In this document: piece by piece, positions 19,101 through 26,445 of the stretch
How the letters are laid out: each line of letters starts with the position of its first letter
How positions within the stretch are numbered: position 1 is the stretch's first letter
NCBI RefSeq assembly: GCF_014698145.1
Contig: NZ_JACJSM010000003.1
Span: forward strand, 298,541 to 362,540
Length of the DNA stretch: 64,000 nucleotides
Origin: Oscillatoria sp. FACHB-1406
Lineage (GTDB): Bacteria; Cyanobacteriota; Cyanobacteriia; Cyanobacteriales; Spirulinaceae
Direction of reading: 5' to 3'
The notes under the pieces: model-generated
Seen by the model: the letters and a program-made list of their open reading frames with translations, nothing else
The model's database searches: none
Told to the model about the DNA's origin: nothing
Translations under genes and position numbers: made by a program

Positions 19101-20304
19101 CTTCCATCAGATCGGGGTTGAGGAAGAGGCTGCGACTGCCCCAATAATTCGTTCCTGCCGATCCAATGCGGAAATCGACATAACCGGAGACGAGGGAGGG
19201 GCGCAGGTTGGTGATGAATTCGACGTTCGCGTAAGTTTCGAGGTCGGCTTCGCTTTGTCCTCTTTGTAGGGTAAAGTCGGTGCGGTTGCCGAGCTTGTAA
19301 AGGGCTGCCCGAACTTTAACTCTTTGCGCTTCTAAGCTGGATTTGAGTTGGGCGCGAAATCGACCATCTGTGACGAGAGTCTGAAAACCCGGTTCGTCTT
19401 CGTCGTAGTCGGGGCCGAGGAATTCCCCGGCGCTGGTGCTGAGGGTGACGATCGCGTCGGAGCTCAAGAGCGCGCCGTCTTCATCGGTTATCGTTCCTTC
19501 TAACTCAATCGTCGAGCGTCCGTCGGCGGGAATCTGCGGATTGCCGAGGGGAACGAGTTCGACTTTAACGAGCGATTCTTCTACTCGGAGTTTGACGATT
19601 TCTGGCGCGCCGCCGTTTGCCGAGACGCTAATTTCGTTGTCGCCCCTTTTAAGCGGAAGGCTATAAAACACCTGCGTTGTGGTGTTGTTTTCTCCGGCTT
19701 CCGTCGTAGTCGCTGTTTCCGAAGAAAGTTCGTTACCGTTGATGCGAACTGCGATCGCGCTGCCGGTGGCATACTGAATAATCAGGTTCGTGCTGCGTTC
19801 TTTGCTCGTTCCCGTTTCCGGCGCTAAAATCCGCAGGGGTTGCTGGATACTGGCGGGCGTTGCGGGGATCGCCGGACTGGGTAGCGGTTCTGGGGGTATT
19901 GCCGGTAGGGGAAAGGATGGCTCGTTCTGAGCGGTTTCCGCAGGTGGGGAAACTTGCGATGGAGTGCCTTGTACTAGAACTTCGGGCTGTGTTTCCGCAG
20001 GTGGGGAAACTTGCAATGGCGTGCTTTGTGCTAACACTTCCGGTTGCATTTCCGCAGGTCGGGAAACTTGCAATGGCGTGCTTTGTGCTAACACTTTGGG
20101 CTGCGTTTCAGCGGGTTCTAACTCAACATTCAATAAATCGCTTGCTTCAGGGAGCGATTCGTCACTCAACGTTTCTTCAGCACTATTCGCTTCACTTTTA
20201 ACAGCGAACAGCAAGACAGAACTCACTAATAAAACCGAAAGCATTCCTCGATGGCGATGTACCCTCCAAAAATATTGAAGGTCGTGCAGCAGTTTACCGT
20301 TCAT
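16159..20304 (-). CDS. Large outer-membrane beta-barrel protein with Ig-like N-terminal domain
   Basis: The 1381-residue protein has a basic N-terminus and a hydrophobic signal (GMLSVLLVSSVLLFAVKSEA). It then has three 19-residue repeats (EVLAQSTPLQVSRPAEMQP type) and a Pro-rich spacer. Ig/invasin-like domains follow, with VRINGNEL, VSANGGAP and a segment like PADGRSTIELEGTITDEDG. From about residue 400 onward the sequence is a long series of alternating amphipathic strands (for example YDRGTILFRRPMFQSG, RVGVGYAFGSVDDRDFSGYR). These are typical of outer-membrane barrels found with DUF11 proteins. It ends in a charged tail. It probably anchors or exports the co-encoded surface proteins; that role is inferred from context only. 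The next gene starts within its stop codon. Confidence 0.8.
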   Translation of the reverse strand: MNGKLLHDLQYFWRVHRHRGMLSVLLVSSVLLFAVKSEANSAEETLSDESLPEASDLLNVELEPAETQPKVLAQSTPLQVSRPAEMQPEVLAQSTPLQVSPPAETQPEVLVQGTPSQVSPPAETAQNEPSFPLPAIPPEPLPSPAIPATPASIQQPLRILAPETGTSKERSTNLIIQYATGSAIAVRINGNELSSETATTTEAGENNTTTQVFYSLPLKRGDNEISVSANGGAPEIVKLRVEESLVKVELVPLGNPQIPADGRSTIELEGTITDEDGALLSSDAIVTLSTSAGEFLGPDYDEDEPGFQTLVTDGRFRAQLKSSLEAQRVKVRAALYKLGNRTDFTLQRGQSEADLETYANVEFITNLRPSLVSGYVDFRIGSAGTNYWGSRSLFLNPDLMEEGYRADLSGAMFATGSLGEWLFTGAVNSERPLNQTCDGITRLFRGPQFCEQQYPVYGDSSTVDYTTPSINSFYARIERTSPVQGAGSDYFMWGDYRTQEFARASQQFTGITRELNGFKSNYNLGNLQLSTLFSPNAKGFQRDTIAPDGTSGYYFLSRRNLVPGGETLFLETEEINRPGTVLDRKQLYRGPDYEIDYDRGTILFRRPMFQSGIEATEGRQLAVTRRIVATYQYEGNGEQTFIYGGRAQYNFSFDTEAPAWLGATYYKEDLNAQEYTLYGADFLVGLGKIPGTNVDRGRIIGEYAHSDANNLSLLGGNSTFALANDQTLNPTVNRTGSAYRLEFQGNLSEYITAKAYYRSVEANFINNATISYTPGQTRYGGEIAAQLSPATTVRGSYEFEENFGYSSLVRTGQFDLFNPLYDLFSPSAEAPRGAPVNNELRTLRAGVQQKIGRADLGVEYVSRLRTDDAGSTFDSNSSQIVTNLHVPIICATERWSSGEETSPTLKDIEEGNCDSSILAFRAQNETNISGNDPLYPNRTTVGLDWVPQPGTTIRLAQQFISGGLLGDRSLTSLSTQSERKFGEDTTVTSRYSILSGIDGVMGEGAIGFNHRMTLAPGLRASVAYERIFSEFTGDTAAGSRFVQPYAFGQSASSLGMTSGDSYSVGLDYTASPDFKASARLEQRFSSYGNNTVISAAAAGKISPALTGLLRFQQASSATPYLQDLGPTATLRLGLAYRDPNDDRFNALLRYEYRSNPTNIPETLLVTSGSSTVDHVLAMEAIYAPNWQWEFYAKYALRNSTTFLANNFSNTSFLHLGQVRATYRFAYQWDATLEARAIGQPTAGFTELGWAAELGFYPIPDLRVGVGYAFGSVDDRDFSGYRSKDGIYFGVTLKVNELFGGFGRQEVVPPQQRQSEVQPVAVEETKTRSAAMGQMQRWFQSEGQNDTIQARKTPLGAMLSWLNDRARPLEVAGIVGSSGVEK
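19934..20120. repeat. 57-bp in-frame tandem repeat (about 3.3 copies)
   Basis: The motif GTTTCCGCAGGTGGGGAAAC recurs at 19934, 19991, 20048 and, shortened, at 20105, always 57 bp apart. It encodes a 19-residue Pro/Gln/Val-rich spacer between the signal peptide and the first domain of the barrel protein. Copy number could vary between strains. Confidence 0.85.
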
Positions 20305-20578
20305 TATTCAACCTCCGACAAAGATGCCCGCGATGCCGCAGGACGAGAGCGACCGTCGCTAACGGTTCGGACAAGCCCAAACCCGCGACAGCCATAGCGA
20401 TTTCGCCCGACCCGAAGGCTAGGCTTAAATAGGAAAAAGATCTCGCGTTGCAGCGAAGTGGGAAAAATATCGGACATATGCGGTAAAGCGCTCCTGGTTT
20501 GCAATCGAAATCGGGGCTAGTCCCGAGGGGTAGATATTCAGCGATCGCTCGATCTAATTTCAGAATCTTTGGTAATCT
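20305..20578. other. Non-coding gap upstream of the barrel gene
   Basis: This gap of 274 bp lies between the small DUF11 gene and the barrel gene on the same strand. No convincing frame, tRNA or terminator is seen. It probably holds a leader or secondary promoter for the three-gene set downstream. Confidence 0.4.
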
Positions 20579-21511
20579 TCAATTTTGCTCCTGTCCTTCG
20601 CCGGAAGCTGGCGTGACCGCAAAATTCATGCGGACTAATCCGCCCGGTTCTAAACGCACTAAGCGCGATTGACTATTGCGTTCGATAAAGTAGAGGTTGG
20701 GGGCTAAGGTATATCCCGGCAAGCTGGTTAAATCTAATGTTCCGGTCTGCGGTCCGGCGACAACATTTGCCATTGAGAATAAGCCGTTAGCATCCGTTGT
20801 AATCCGGTTGCCGTCTTGCAAGAAAATAACGGCATTGGGAACGCCCGACTCTCCCGGTTGTTGTTCGCCATCGAAGTTTTTATCGACAAAAACGCGACCG
20901 ATAATTGTGCCGCAATCGGACAAAATACCGGGTCGAATTCTTAACAGAAATGTTGCAATATTGCTGCGACGTTCTTGGGCGGTATTTCTCCCCGTTCCCC
21001 GCACGGCATCGGGGGTAATTTCCGCAGCATAGATAATGTTTAAAGTTTGACCGGCATCTAAACGCGGATAAATAAATGTAACCGTTCTTCCGGATAGGGT
21101 TGCTGGCGTTAAGGTAATGGCATTGGTTCCCGATCGCGTGGAGAGCGAGCCTTGGAGGGAGCGGGGAATGTAGTTGACTCCGAGCGGCGCTGCGTCGGTA
21201 ATTACAATTTGGCTGGCAGGCCCGGTTCCGGCATTCCTTAGCGCGAGGCGATAAACCACGGTATCGCCCGGTTCGGCAGCGGCGCGATCGGCTGTTTTAA
21301 TCAGTTCTAAGCGCGCTTGGTCGGCGAAGACTCGAACGGTATTCGACCCGATTGGAGCCGGTAAATTGTCTCCCGATGCCGAGGCGGTATTGTTAATTGC
21401 ATCTTGCGCCAGAACTGGCGCGCCATTAGATATTAAAAAATTGGATATAAAAACACTCAGGAGAAGGAGGGGTAGATTCAGCAGGCCCACCCGCCGTCGG
21501 AAAATCATCAT
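20579..21511 (-). CDS. Small DUF11 / SdrD-B-like surface protein
   Basis: The 310-residue protein has a signal peptide (LLNLPLLLLSVFISNFLIS...APVLAQ). It has one DUF11 domain with VYRLALRNAGTGPASQIVITD, and then an SdrD-B or carboxypeptidase-regulatory-like beta-sandwich (GRVFVDKNFDGEQQPGESGVPN). The C-terminus is short and Gln-rich. It is the first of four same-strand envelope genes and is separated from the barrel gene by 274 bp. A structural surface role is inferred; no enzymatic motif is present. Confidence 0.83.
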   Translation of the reverse strand: MMIFRRRVGLLNLPLLLLSVFISNFLISNGAPVLAQDAINNTASASGDNLPAPIGSNTVRVFADQARLELIKTADRAAAEPGDTVVYRLALRNAGTGPASQIVITDAAPLGVNYIPRSLQGSLSTRSGTNAITLTPATLSGRTVTFIYPRLDAGQTLNIIYAAEITPDAVRGTGRNTAQERRSNIATFLLRIRPGILSDCGTIIGRVFVDKNFDGEQQPGESGVPNAVIFLQDGNRITTDANGLFSMANVVAGPQTGTLDLTSLPGYTLAPNLYFIERNSQSRLVRLEPGGLVRMNFAVTPASGEGQEQN

Positions 21512-21803
21512 GACAACGGATATAAATTATTAATTAAGTTTTACTTCGATCGCAGAATAACATCTGTCTGTCCGATTGTCGATTGAATTTTGCATAATTT
21601 TGCGTTAATTTTTTTGAGGAAAATCAACCTCGATTTAATTCGAGCCATAAAAAACTCTCCGATCTCGCTAAAATTGCAACATCGGAACGCATCAATAACG
21701 GGCAATTAACAATACAATTGCCCGTTGAAAATCGCATCGTTTTAGATGGAGGTCAGCTACGAGTTAGGGGATCGAGGTTAAAAATCGAGCCTGTAACTTG
21801 CCT
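21512..21803. other. AT-rich intergenic region between ppsA and the surface block
   Basis: This 292-bp gap holds the strong hairpin at 21697-21726 and an AT-rich segment (21512-21660) that probably contains the promoter of the surface operon. No gene is visible. Confidence 0.45.
21697..21726 (-). terminator. Strong hairpin downstream of ppsA
   Basis: AACGGGCAATT and AATTGCCCGTT form a perfect 11-bp stem with an 8-base loop, 78 bp after the ppsA stop. There is no T-tract after it on the minus strand, so it may act as a transcript-end stabiliser or be a dispersed palindrome. Confidence 0.45.
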
Positions 21804-24800
21804 TTAGTTTGCACCTTCGACTTCTGCAACCATTAACAAGGTTTTTAAGACCGAATCGGGGTTGAGACTGATTGAGTCAATGCCGAGTTCGACCAAGAAT
21901 TGGGCAAATTCGGGGTAGTCGCTAGGAGCTTGACCGCAAATGCCGATCTTACGACCTTTTTCTTTTGCCGTCGCGATCGCCATTTTCACCATCCGCTTCA
22001 CGCCTTCGTTGCGTTCGTCGAAAAGATGGGCTACCAATGAAGAGTCGCGATCGAGACCTAACGTTAGTTGCGTCAAGTCGTTCGAGCCGATAGAAAATCC
22101 ATCAAACACTTCGCTAAACTCGTCTGCAAGAATGACGTTGCTGGGCAGTTCGCACATCACGTACACTTGCAAGCCATTCTTTCCCCGTTCCAATCCGTGT
22201 TTCGCCATTTCAGCTAGCACGCGCCGTCCTTCTTCCGGAGTCCGGCAGAACGGAATCATGGGAATAACATTGGCTAGCCCCATTTCGTCGCGCACCCGTT
22301 TGAGAGCTTGACATTCTAGGGCATAAGCTTGACTGTACTGAGGATCGTAGTATCGAGATGCACCGCGCCACCCAATCATGGGGTTTTCTTCTTTAGGTTC
22401 AAACTGACGACCCCCGAGAAGATTAGCATACTCGTTCGATTTAAAATCGGACATCCGCACGACTACGGGTTTTGGATAAAAAGCTGCGGCGATTGTACCG
22501 ATTCCCCGAGCTAGTAAATCTACAAAAAATGGGGGTTTATCGGAGTATCGCTTGGTAAGTTCCGCAATTTCCGCTTTTGCTCCCTCATCTTCCAATTCGT
22601 CGAAGTGAATTAGGGCTAAGGGATGCGCCTTAATATGATTGGCGATGATAAATTCCAAGCGCGCCAGCCCCACGCCATCGGCGGGCAAGCTAGCTAAGGA
22701 GAAGGCTTGCTCGGGGTTGCCGACGTTCATTAAGATTTTGGTGCGAGTGGTCGGCAGGTTATCGAGTTGCGTTTCTTTAATCTCGTAGCGCAATAAACCT
22801 TCATAAACATGACCTTCGTCGCCTTCCGAGCAAACAATGGTTACATCTTGCCCGTTTTGAACCGCATCGGTGGCATCGCCGCAACCGACGATCGCGGGAA
22901 TCCCCATTTCGCGCGCAATAATCGCGGCATGGCAATTACAAACCACCACGGGCGTATATTTGCTCGTAAACACCACGTAGTTGTGGAAATCGGCGACGGT
23001 GATGTTATAAACATCATTTTCTTCCGCCGGGAGCGTCGGAATAATCCGCTGCATTCGCCAATCCCCTGCCAGCAAGGCCTCGAATGCGCCCGTCGCTCGC
23101 AATTGTTGTTCGGAAACGAGCAAGTTCCGCTCTTGGCGCGCCTTCAAATCGCCGACAACGCACGCGCGATCGCCTAATATCTGTTTGGCAGAGAAGAAAC
23201 GGGTTTGAATCGTTCGGGGACTGACTTGACTTTTAACTCGTTTGGTGTATTGTAAAATTTCAGCTAATTTTTCGACAATCTGAACGTTGTAAATCGTCCG
23301 ATTGCGCGTCACTTGCGGCACAGTACCAATCTTCAGACAAGCCACGACTATAGCTTGCAGGAGGCGTTCGTCAGAAATATAAAGGTTGATGCGGTTCTTC
23401 GACCAACTGCCATCGCCATCGATCGCGCCTGCTAAGAAAGCATAGCAAACCTCCGGGCTGCTTTCGAGCAGGAAGGCAACGATATTTTCCTCGCGCTCCC
23501 AAACATCATTAGCAACGTGCTTGGAGTAGAGGCGATAGGCGGTTGCTTGTCCCGCCACGACTTCGCCGCGAATCATACCGGCAGAAACGGGTTTGAGGAC
23601 GGGTTTAAACGCTTTACCGTACAGCGCGACAACGCTTTCATTCATCGCTGCGATGAACGCTTGTTTTTCAGGTACGTCCTTCTGGATAAATTGAACTTCG
23701 CCGTGGGTGCGAGTGCGATACACCGAACCATCGGTCATCATACCGCCGAGGAAGTAAGCTTGCTGTTGTCGCGGGTTATCTTCGCTGGGGTTCAAAGCCG
23801 GAATTTGTTGGGCAACGAGCGCCATTTCTCGGGCGGCTAACATCTCTTGAATTTCCGTTTTGACATACTCGCCGTCGCGCAGATTAACCATTTTGTGATC
23901 CGGCGTAAGGCGCAGAGTGTTATCGAGAACTCGTCCGGTTTGCGAAACACTCGTTCCAATGAGACGCGATCGCCGTTTCATCGCATCGATAATCGGTTTC
24001 CATTCGATTTTATGCGTATCCCGATTTAACGAAAGCGTTAATAAGCCTTCATAGCCATTTTCGTAAATCTCTTGCAAACGCTTGAAACCGAATTGAGTCA
24101 AAATTTGGGTGTCGCCGTGGAAACAAGTCCGCCCTCCTTGATTGGTGACAATTGCGCTCGCTTTCTTCATAATCGGTTCCCAATCGGGATCCGTGCGGTT
24201 GGTGACTAAAACTTCCCCTTCTTCAAAAGCATTGATACTGCTGACATTCAGGATGACGCGCGCTTTCCCTTGTCCGCACGCCGTACCGACGCTACGCCCT
24301 TTCGCCAGAATCTTGCTATGTTCTTGCAGTTCGTAGGCTTTAATAACGTTCGCTGATTTCTGGGATTGAACGGTTTCCGGACGCGCTTGGACGATGAAAA
24401 GTTCGCCGGTAATCCCGTCTTTCGCCCATTCAATATCCATCGGCGTAGGGGTTCCGCGCACGCTGCTGTAATGATTTTCGATCTCCACTGCCCAGCGCGC
24501 GAGTTGCAGGATATCGTCATCTTCGAGGCAGAATTTATCGCGATCGGATTCTGGAACTTCGACGTTTTTCGTCAGTTTGGAGCCGCCGATCGCGTAGACC
24601 ATTTTAATGGCTTTAGTCCCCAAACGTTTATCGAGAATGGGCTTAAATCCTTCTAAAAGTGTGGGTTTAAAAACGAGATATTCGTCTGGGTTAACTGCTC
24701 CTTGAACGACGTTTTCTCCTAAACCGTAGGCGGCGGTAATCAGTGCGGCGTTACGAAATCCGGTTTCGGTGTCGATGGAAAACATTACGCCGGAGGAGGC

Positions 24801-25430
24801 GAGATCGGAGCGTACCATCTTTTGCACGGCGGCAGAAAGGGCGATGCTAAAGTGGTCGAAGTTGTTGTTTTCGCGGTAGGAAATGGCGCGATCGGTGAAG
24901 AGGGAGGAGAAGCAGCGATGGCAGGCTCGAACGACTCCTTTTGCACCGTGGACGTTAAGATAGGTTTCTTGCTGTCCGGCGAAACTTGCTTCGGGTAAGT
25001 CTTCGGCGGTGGCGCTAGAACGGACGGCGACATCGGTTTCTTCGCCGTACATTTGGCAAAGTTTGGCGTAGGCGGTTTCGATCGCATCTTTTAAGTCTTG
25101 AGGAAAGGGTGCATTCCGAAGCAGCGATCGCGCTTTTTTACCCCGCTTCTGCAAGTTTTCAAGATTGTTCGCGTCTAAATCGGCAAAGAGTTTCTCTAAC
25201 TGTTCTTTTAATCCATTCGCCTCAATAAAATGGCGGTAAGCGTAAGCGGTTACGGCAAATCCATTGGGGACGTTAATTCCTTTGGGTTGAAGTTGTTGAA
25301 TCATTTCGCCGAGCGAGGCATTTTTTCCGCCGACTAAACCGACATCGGCGATTCCAACTTCTTTAAACCAGAGGACGAAGGATTGTTCTTTGGAAGTGTT
25401 TGAAGTTTGTTCGACAGAGAGTGTCACCAT
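21804..25430 (-). CDS. ppsA: Phosphoenolpyruvate synthase (pyruvate, water dikinase) precursor with intein
   Basis: The enzyme makes PEP from pyruvate and ATP, giving AMP and phosphate, in the cytoplasm. The ATG at 25430 (MVTLSVEQ) is chosen over an upstream in-frame start at 25487. It gives 1208 residues, which is 811 after removal of a 397-residue intein and close to the roughly 800 of the family. The N-terminal ATP-binding domain has LVGGKNASLGEMI and VAVRSSATAEDLPEASFAGQ. The mobile phosphohistidine domain reads GGRT-[intein]-CHAAIIARE, and the C-terminal PEP/pyruvate domain has GIGSNDLTQLTLG-like FSIGSNDLTQL and GICGQAPSD. The intein splits the motif just before the Cys-His that carries the phosphate, so the enzyme depends on splicing. 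It stands alone, with an AT-rich upstream region at 25560-25680. Confidence 0.95.
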   Translation of the reverse strand: MVTLSVEQTSNTSKEQSFVLWFKEVGIADVGLVGGKNASLGEMIQQLQPKGINVPNGFAVTAYAYRHFIEANGLKEQLEKLFADLDANNLENLQKRGKKARSLLRNAPFPQDLKDAIETAYAKLCQMYGEETDVAVRSSATAEDLPEASFAGQQETYLNVHGAKGVVRACHRCFSSLFTDRAISYRENNNFDHFSIALSAAVQKMVRSDLASSGVMFSIDTETGFRNAALITAAYGLGENVVQGAVNPDEYLVFKPTLLEGFKPILDKRLGTKAIKMVYAIGGSKLTKNVEVPESDRDKFCLEDDDILQLARWAVEIENHYSSVRGTPTPMDIEWAKDGITGELFIVQARPETVQSQKSANVIKAYELQEHSKILAKGRSVGTACGQGKARVILNVSSINAFEEGEVLVTNRTDPDWEPIMKKASAIVTNQGGRTCFHGDTQILTQFGFKRLQEIYENGYEGLLTLSLNRDTHKIEWKPIIDAMKRRSRLIGTSVSQTGRVLDNTLRLTPDHKMVNLRDGEYVKTEIQEMLAAREMALVAQQIPALNPSEDNPRQQQAYFLGGMMTDGSVYRTRTHGEVQFIQKDVPEKQAFIAAMNESVVALYGKAFKPVLKPVSAGMIRGEVVAGQATAYRLYSKHVANDVWEREENIVAFLLESSPEVCYAFLAGAIDGDGSWSKNRINLYISDERLLQAIVVACLKIGTVPQVTRNRTIYNVQIVEKLAEILQYTKRVKSQVSPRTIQTRFFSAKQILGDRACVVGDLKARQERNLLVSEQQLRATGAFEALLAGDWRMQRIIPTLPAEENDVYNITVADFHNYVVFTSKYTPVVVCNCHAAIIAREMGIPAIVGCGDATDAVQNGQDVTIVCSEGDEGHVYEGLLRYEIKETQLDNLPTTRTKILMNVGNPEQAFSLASLPADGVGLARLEFIIANHIKAHPLALIHFDELEDEGAKAEIAELTKRYSDKPPFFVDLLARGIGTIAAAFYPKPVVVRMSDFKSNEYANLLGGRQFEPKEENPMIGWRGASRYYDPQYSQAYALECQALKRVRDEMGLANVIPMIPFCRTPEEGRRVLAEMAKHGLERGKNGLQVYVMCELPSNVILADEFSEVFDGFSIGSNDLTQLTLGLDRDSSLVAHLFDERNEGVKRMVKMAIATAKEKGRKIGICGQAPSDYPEFAQFLVELGIDSISLNPDSVLKTLLMVAEVEGAN
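22935..24125 (-). mobile_element. PPS intein with LAGLIDADG homing endonuclease (397 codons)
   Basis: The element begins at Cys1 (CFHGDTQIL, block A) and ends at Asn (VVVCN), followed by the host Cys of CHAAII. Block B is LRLTPDHKMV and block F is VYNITVADFHNYVV. Two LAGLIDADG-type helices are seen: LGGMMTDGSVY and LAGAIDGDGSW. The residue before the terminal Asn is Cys, where most inteins have His. The length is a whole number of codons (1191 bp) and the frame runs through both junctions. Confidence 0.93.
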
Positions 25431-25684
25431 AAAGTTGACCCCCGATAGTTCGTTTGGATTTTGATAGACACGCGATCGATAATCCACCGCATCTTTAACG
25501 CAGTTTCGAGCTTTCCGTAGGTTTGGCCCGACGCGATGGAAATAGCCGACGTTTCGCTGATTTTCGCGATCGCGATTGAGTATTTATACTCTCTAGTTTA
25601 ATTTGCTTTTTTTGAAAGTGGCGGTTTTGTTATGTTTTTGTAAAAAATTTTCTTAAAACTTTACCAACCTCTAATCCATTTGAG

Positions 25685-25707
25685 AATGTAATGTTTAAAC
25701 TTACATT
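25685..25707. promoter_or_regulatory. Palindromic site between ppsA and the pilin-like gene
   Basis: AATGTAA and TTACATT flank a TGTTTAAAC centre, and GTTTAAAC is itself palindromic. The site is about 255 bp upstream of the ppsA start and 37 bp after the pilin-like stop. The GTA-to-TAC spacing is 11, not the 8 of NtcA sites. It could be an operator or a terminator stem. Confidence 0.35.
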
Positions 25708-25743
25708 TTGTTGGAGGGAGAATGTTTTATTCACAATCAAAAA

Positions 25744-26280
25744 TCAAGGGGCGATGGGAGTTGATGAGAAGGGTACGGTTTTGGTGTTAGCAGGGCAAAT
25801 GGGTTGGTTATTCTGAAGAGAAGGAAGGGAGAGTTCAACCGAACCGACATCGGCATAACATAGAACTGAAAAAAGTTTGTTCGGTTGGGGAGCGTTACTC
25901 GTAAAAACACCTGCTGCATAACTGGTTGTAGGAACTGACTGCGGCGGTAAACACGCACCTAAAAAACAATGGGCAACTCCTTCTCGCGTTGCAGAGTGGG
26001 GGATAACGCGAATAAAAGCGGCTGTTTTTGTCGCTGTTAGGAGATAGCGACAGCGATTGTTTGTTTCGGAAATTCCGAGTCCGAGTTGGGATAGCGCGAT
26101 CGCAAATTTTCTGTTTTTTAACCAATAAGCTTGTTGAGCGCGCGTAATGGCACCAGCATTCTGCCTGCATTCGGAACCTCTCAGCTTTATGCGTTGGCTG
26201 CATCCGGTAAGGGCAACGATGGCAATTGCCCCAACACTCCAAGGGAAAACCGATACTTTTACGTTTTTGCTTGCTTTCAT
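25744..26280 (-). CDS. Type IV pilin-like globular-domain protein with a lipobox
   Basis: The 178-residue protein starts with a short basic region, a hydrophobic stretch and LTGC, a good lipobox with Cys27. After this comes ECRQNAGAITRAQQAYWLKNRKFA..LSQLGLGI. This is the hallmark of cyanobacterial type IV pilin-like G/H proteins just after their N-terminal helix. No prepilin Gly-Phe-Thr-Leu cleavage site is present. The body has several Cys residues that could form disulfides. A lipid-anchored pilin-like protein, not a polymerising pilin, is therefore inferred. The gene lies just downstream of three DnaA-box-like sites and no other pilus gene is in the window. Confidence 0.7.
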   Translation of the reverse strand: MKASKNVKVSVFPWSVGAIAIVALTGCSQRIKLRGSECRQNAGAITRAQQAYWLKNRKFAIALSQLGLGISETNNRCRYLLTATKTAAFIRVIPHSATREGVAHCFLGACLPPQSVPTTSYAAGVFTSNAPQPNKLFSVLCYADVGSVELSLPSLQNNQPICPANTKTVPFSSTPIAP

Positions 26281-26368
26281 CTTCGTGGATTGTATCTCTG
26301 TTGAATTAGGGATGAATCTATTAGCTATCGAGTCGCGATCGGGCGAACAACTCTTGCCTCAAGCCAAC

Positions 26369-26418
26369 TGTGGAAAACTTCTCAATTTCTGTGGAAAATT
26401 TCTGCTTTTTGTGGAAAA
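26369..26418. promoter_or_regulatory. Three phased DnaA-box-like sites (TGTGGAAAA)
   Basis: TGTGGAAAA, the complement of the cyanobacterial DnaA box TTTTCCACA, occurs at 26369, 26390 and 26410 in the same orientation. The spacings are 21 and 20 bp, about two helical turns. The region is intergenic (26281-26445), with AT-rich sequence next to it. The dnaN, scpA and dnaX genes lie within 13 kb. Confidence 0.6.
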
Positions 26419-26445
26419 CGAGCCTATATCTTGGGAATTTTGAGG

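Noticed and set aside
20304..20504. Minus-strand 66-codon frame before the barrel gene
   Set aside because: No domain or ribosome-binding site; directly abuts the barrel start but looks like chance.
23517..24656. Plus-strand frames opposite ppsA and its intein
   Set aside because: Antisense shadows of strong coding sequence.
25685..25707. NtcA binding site
   Set aside because: GTA and TAC are 11 bases apart, not 8; kept only as a generic palindrome.
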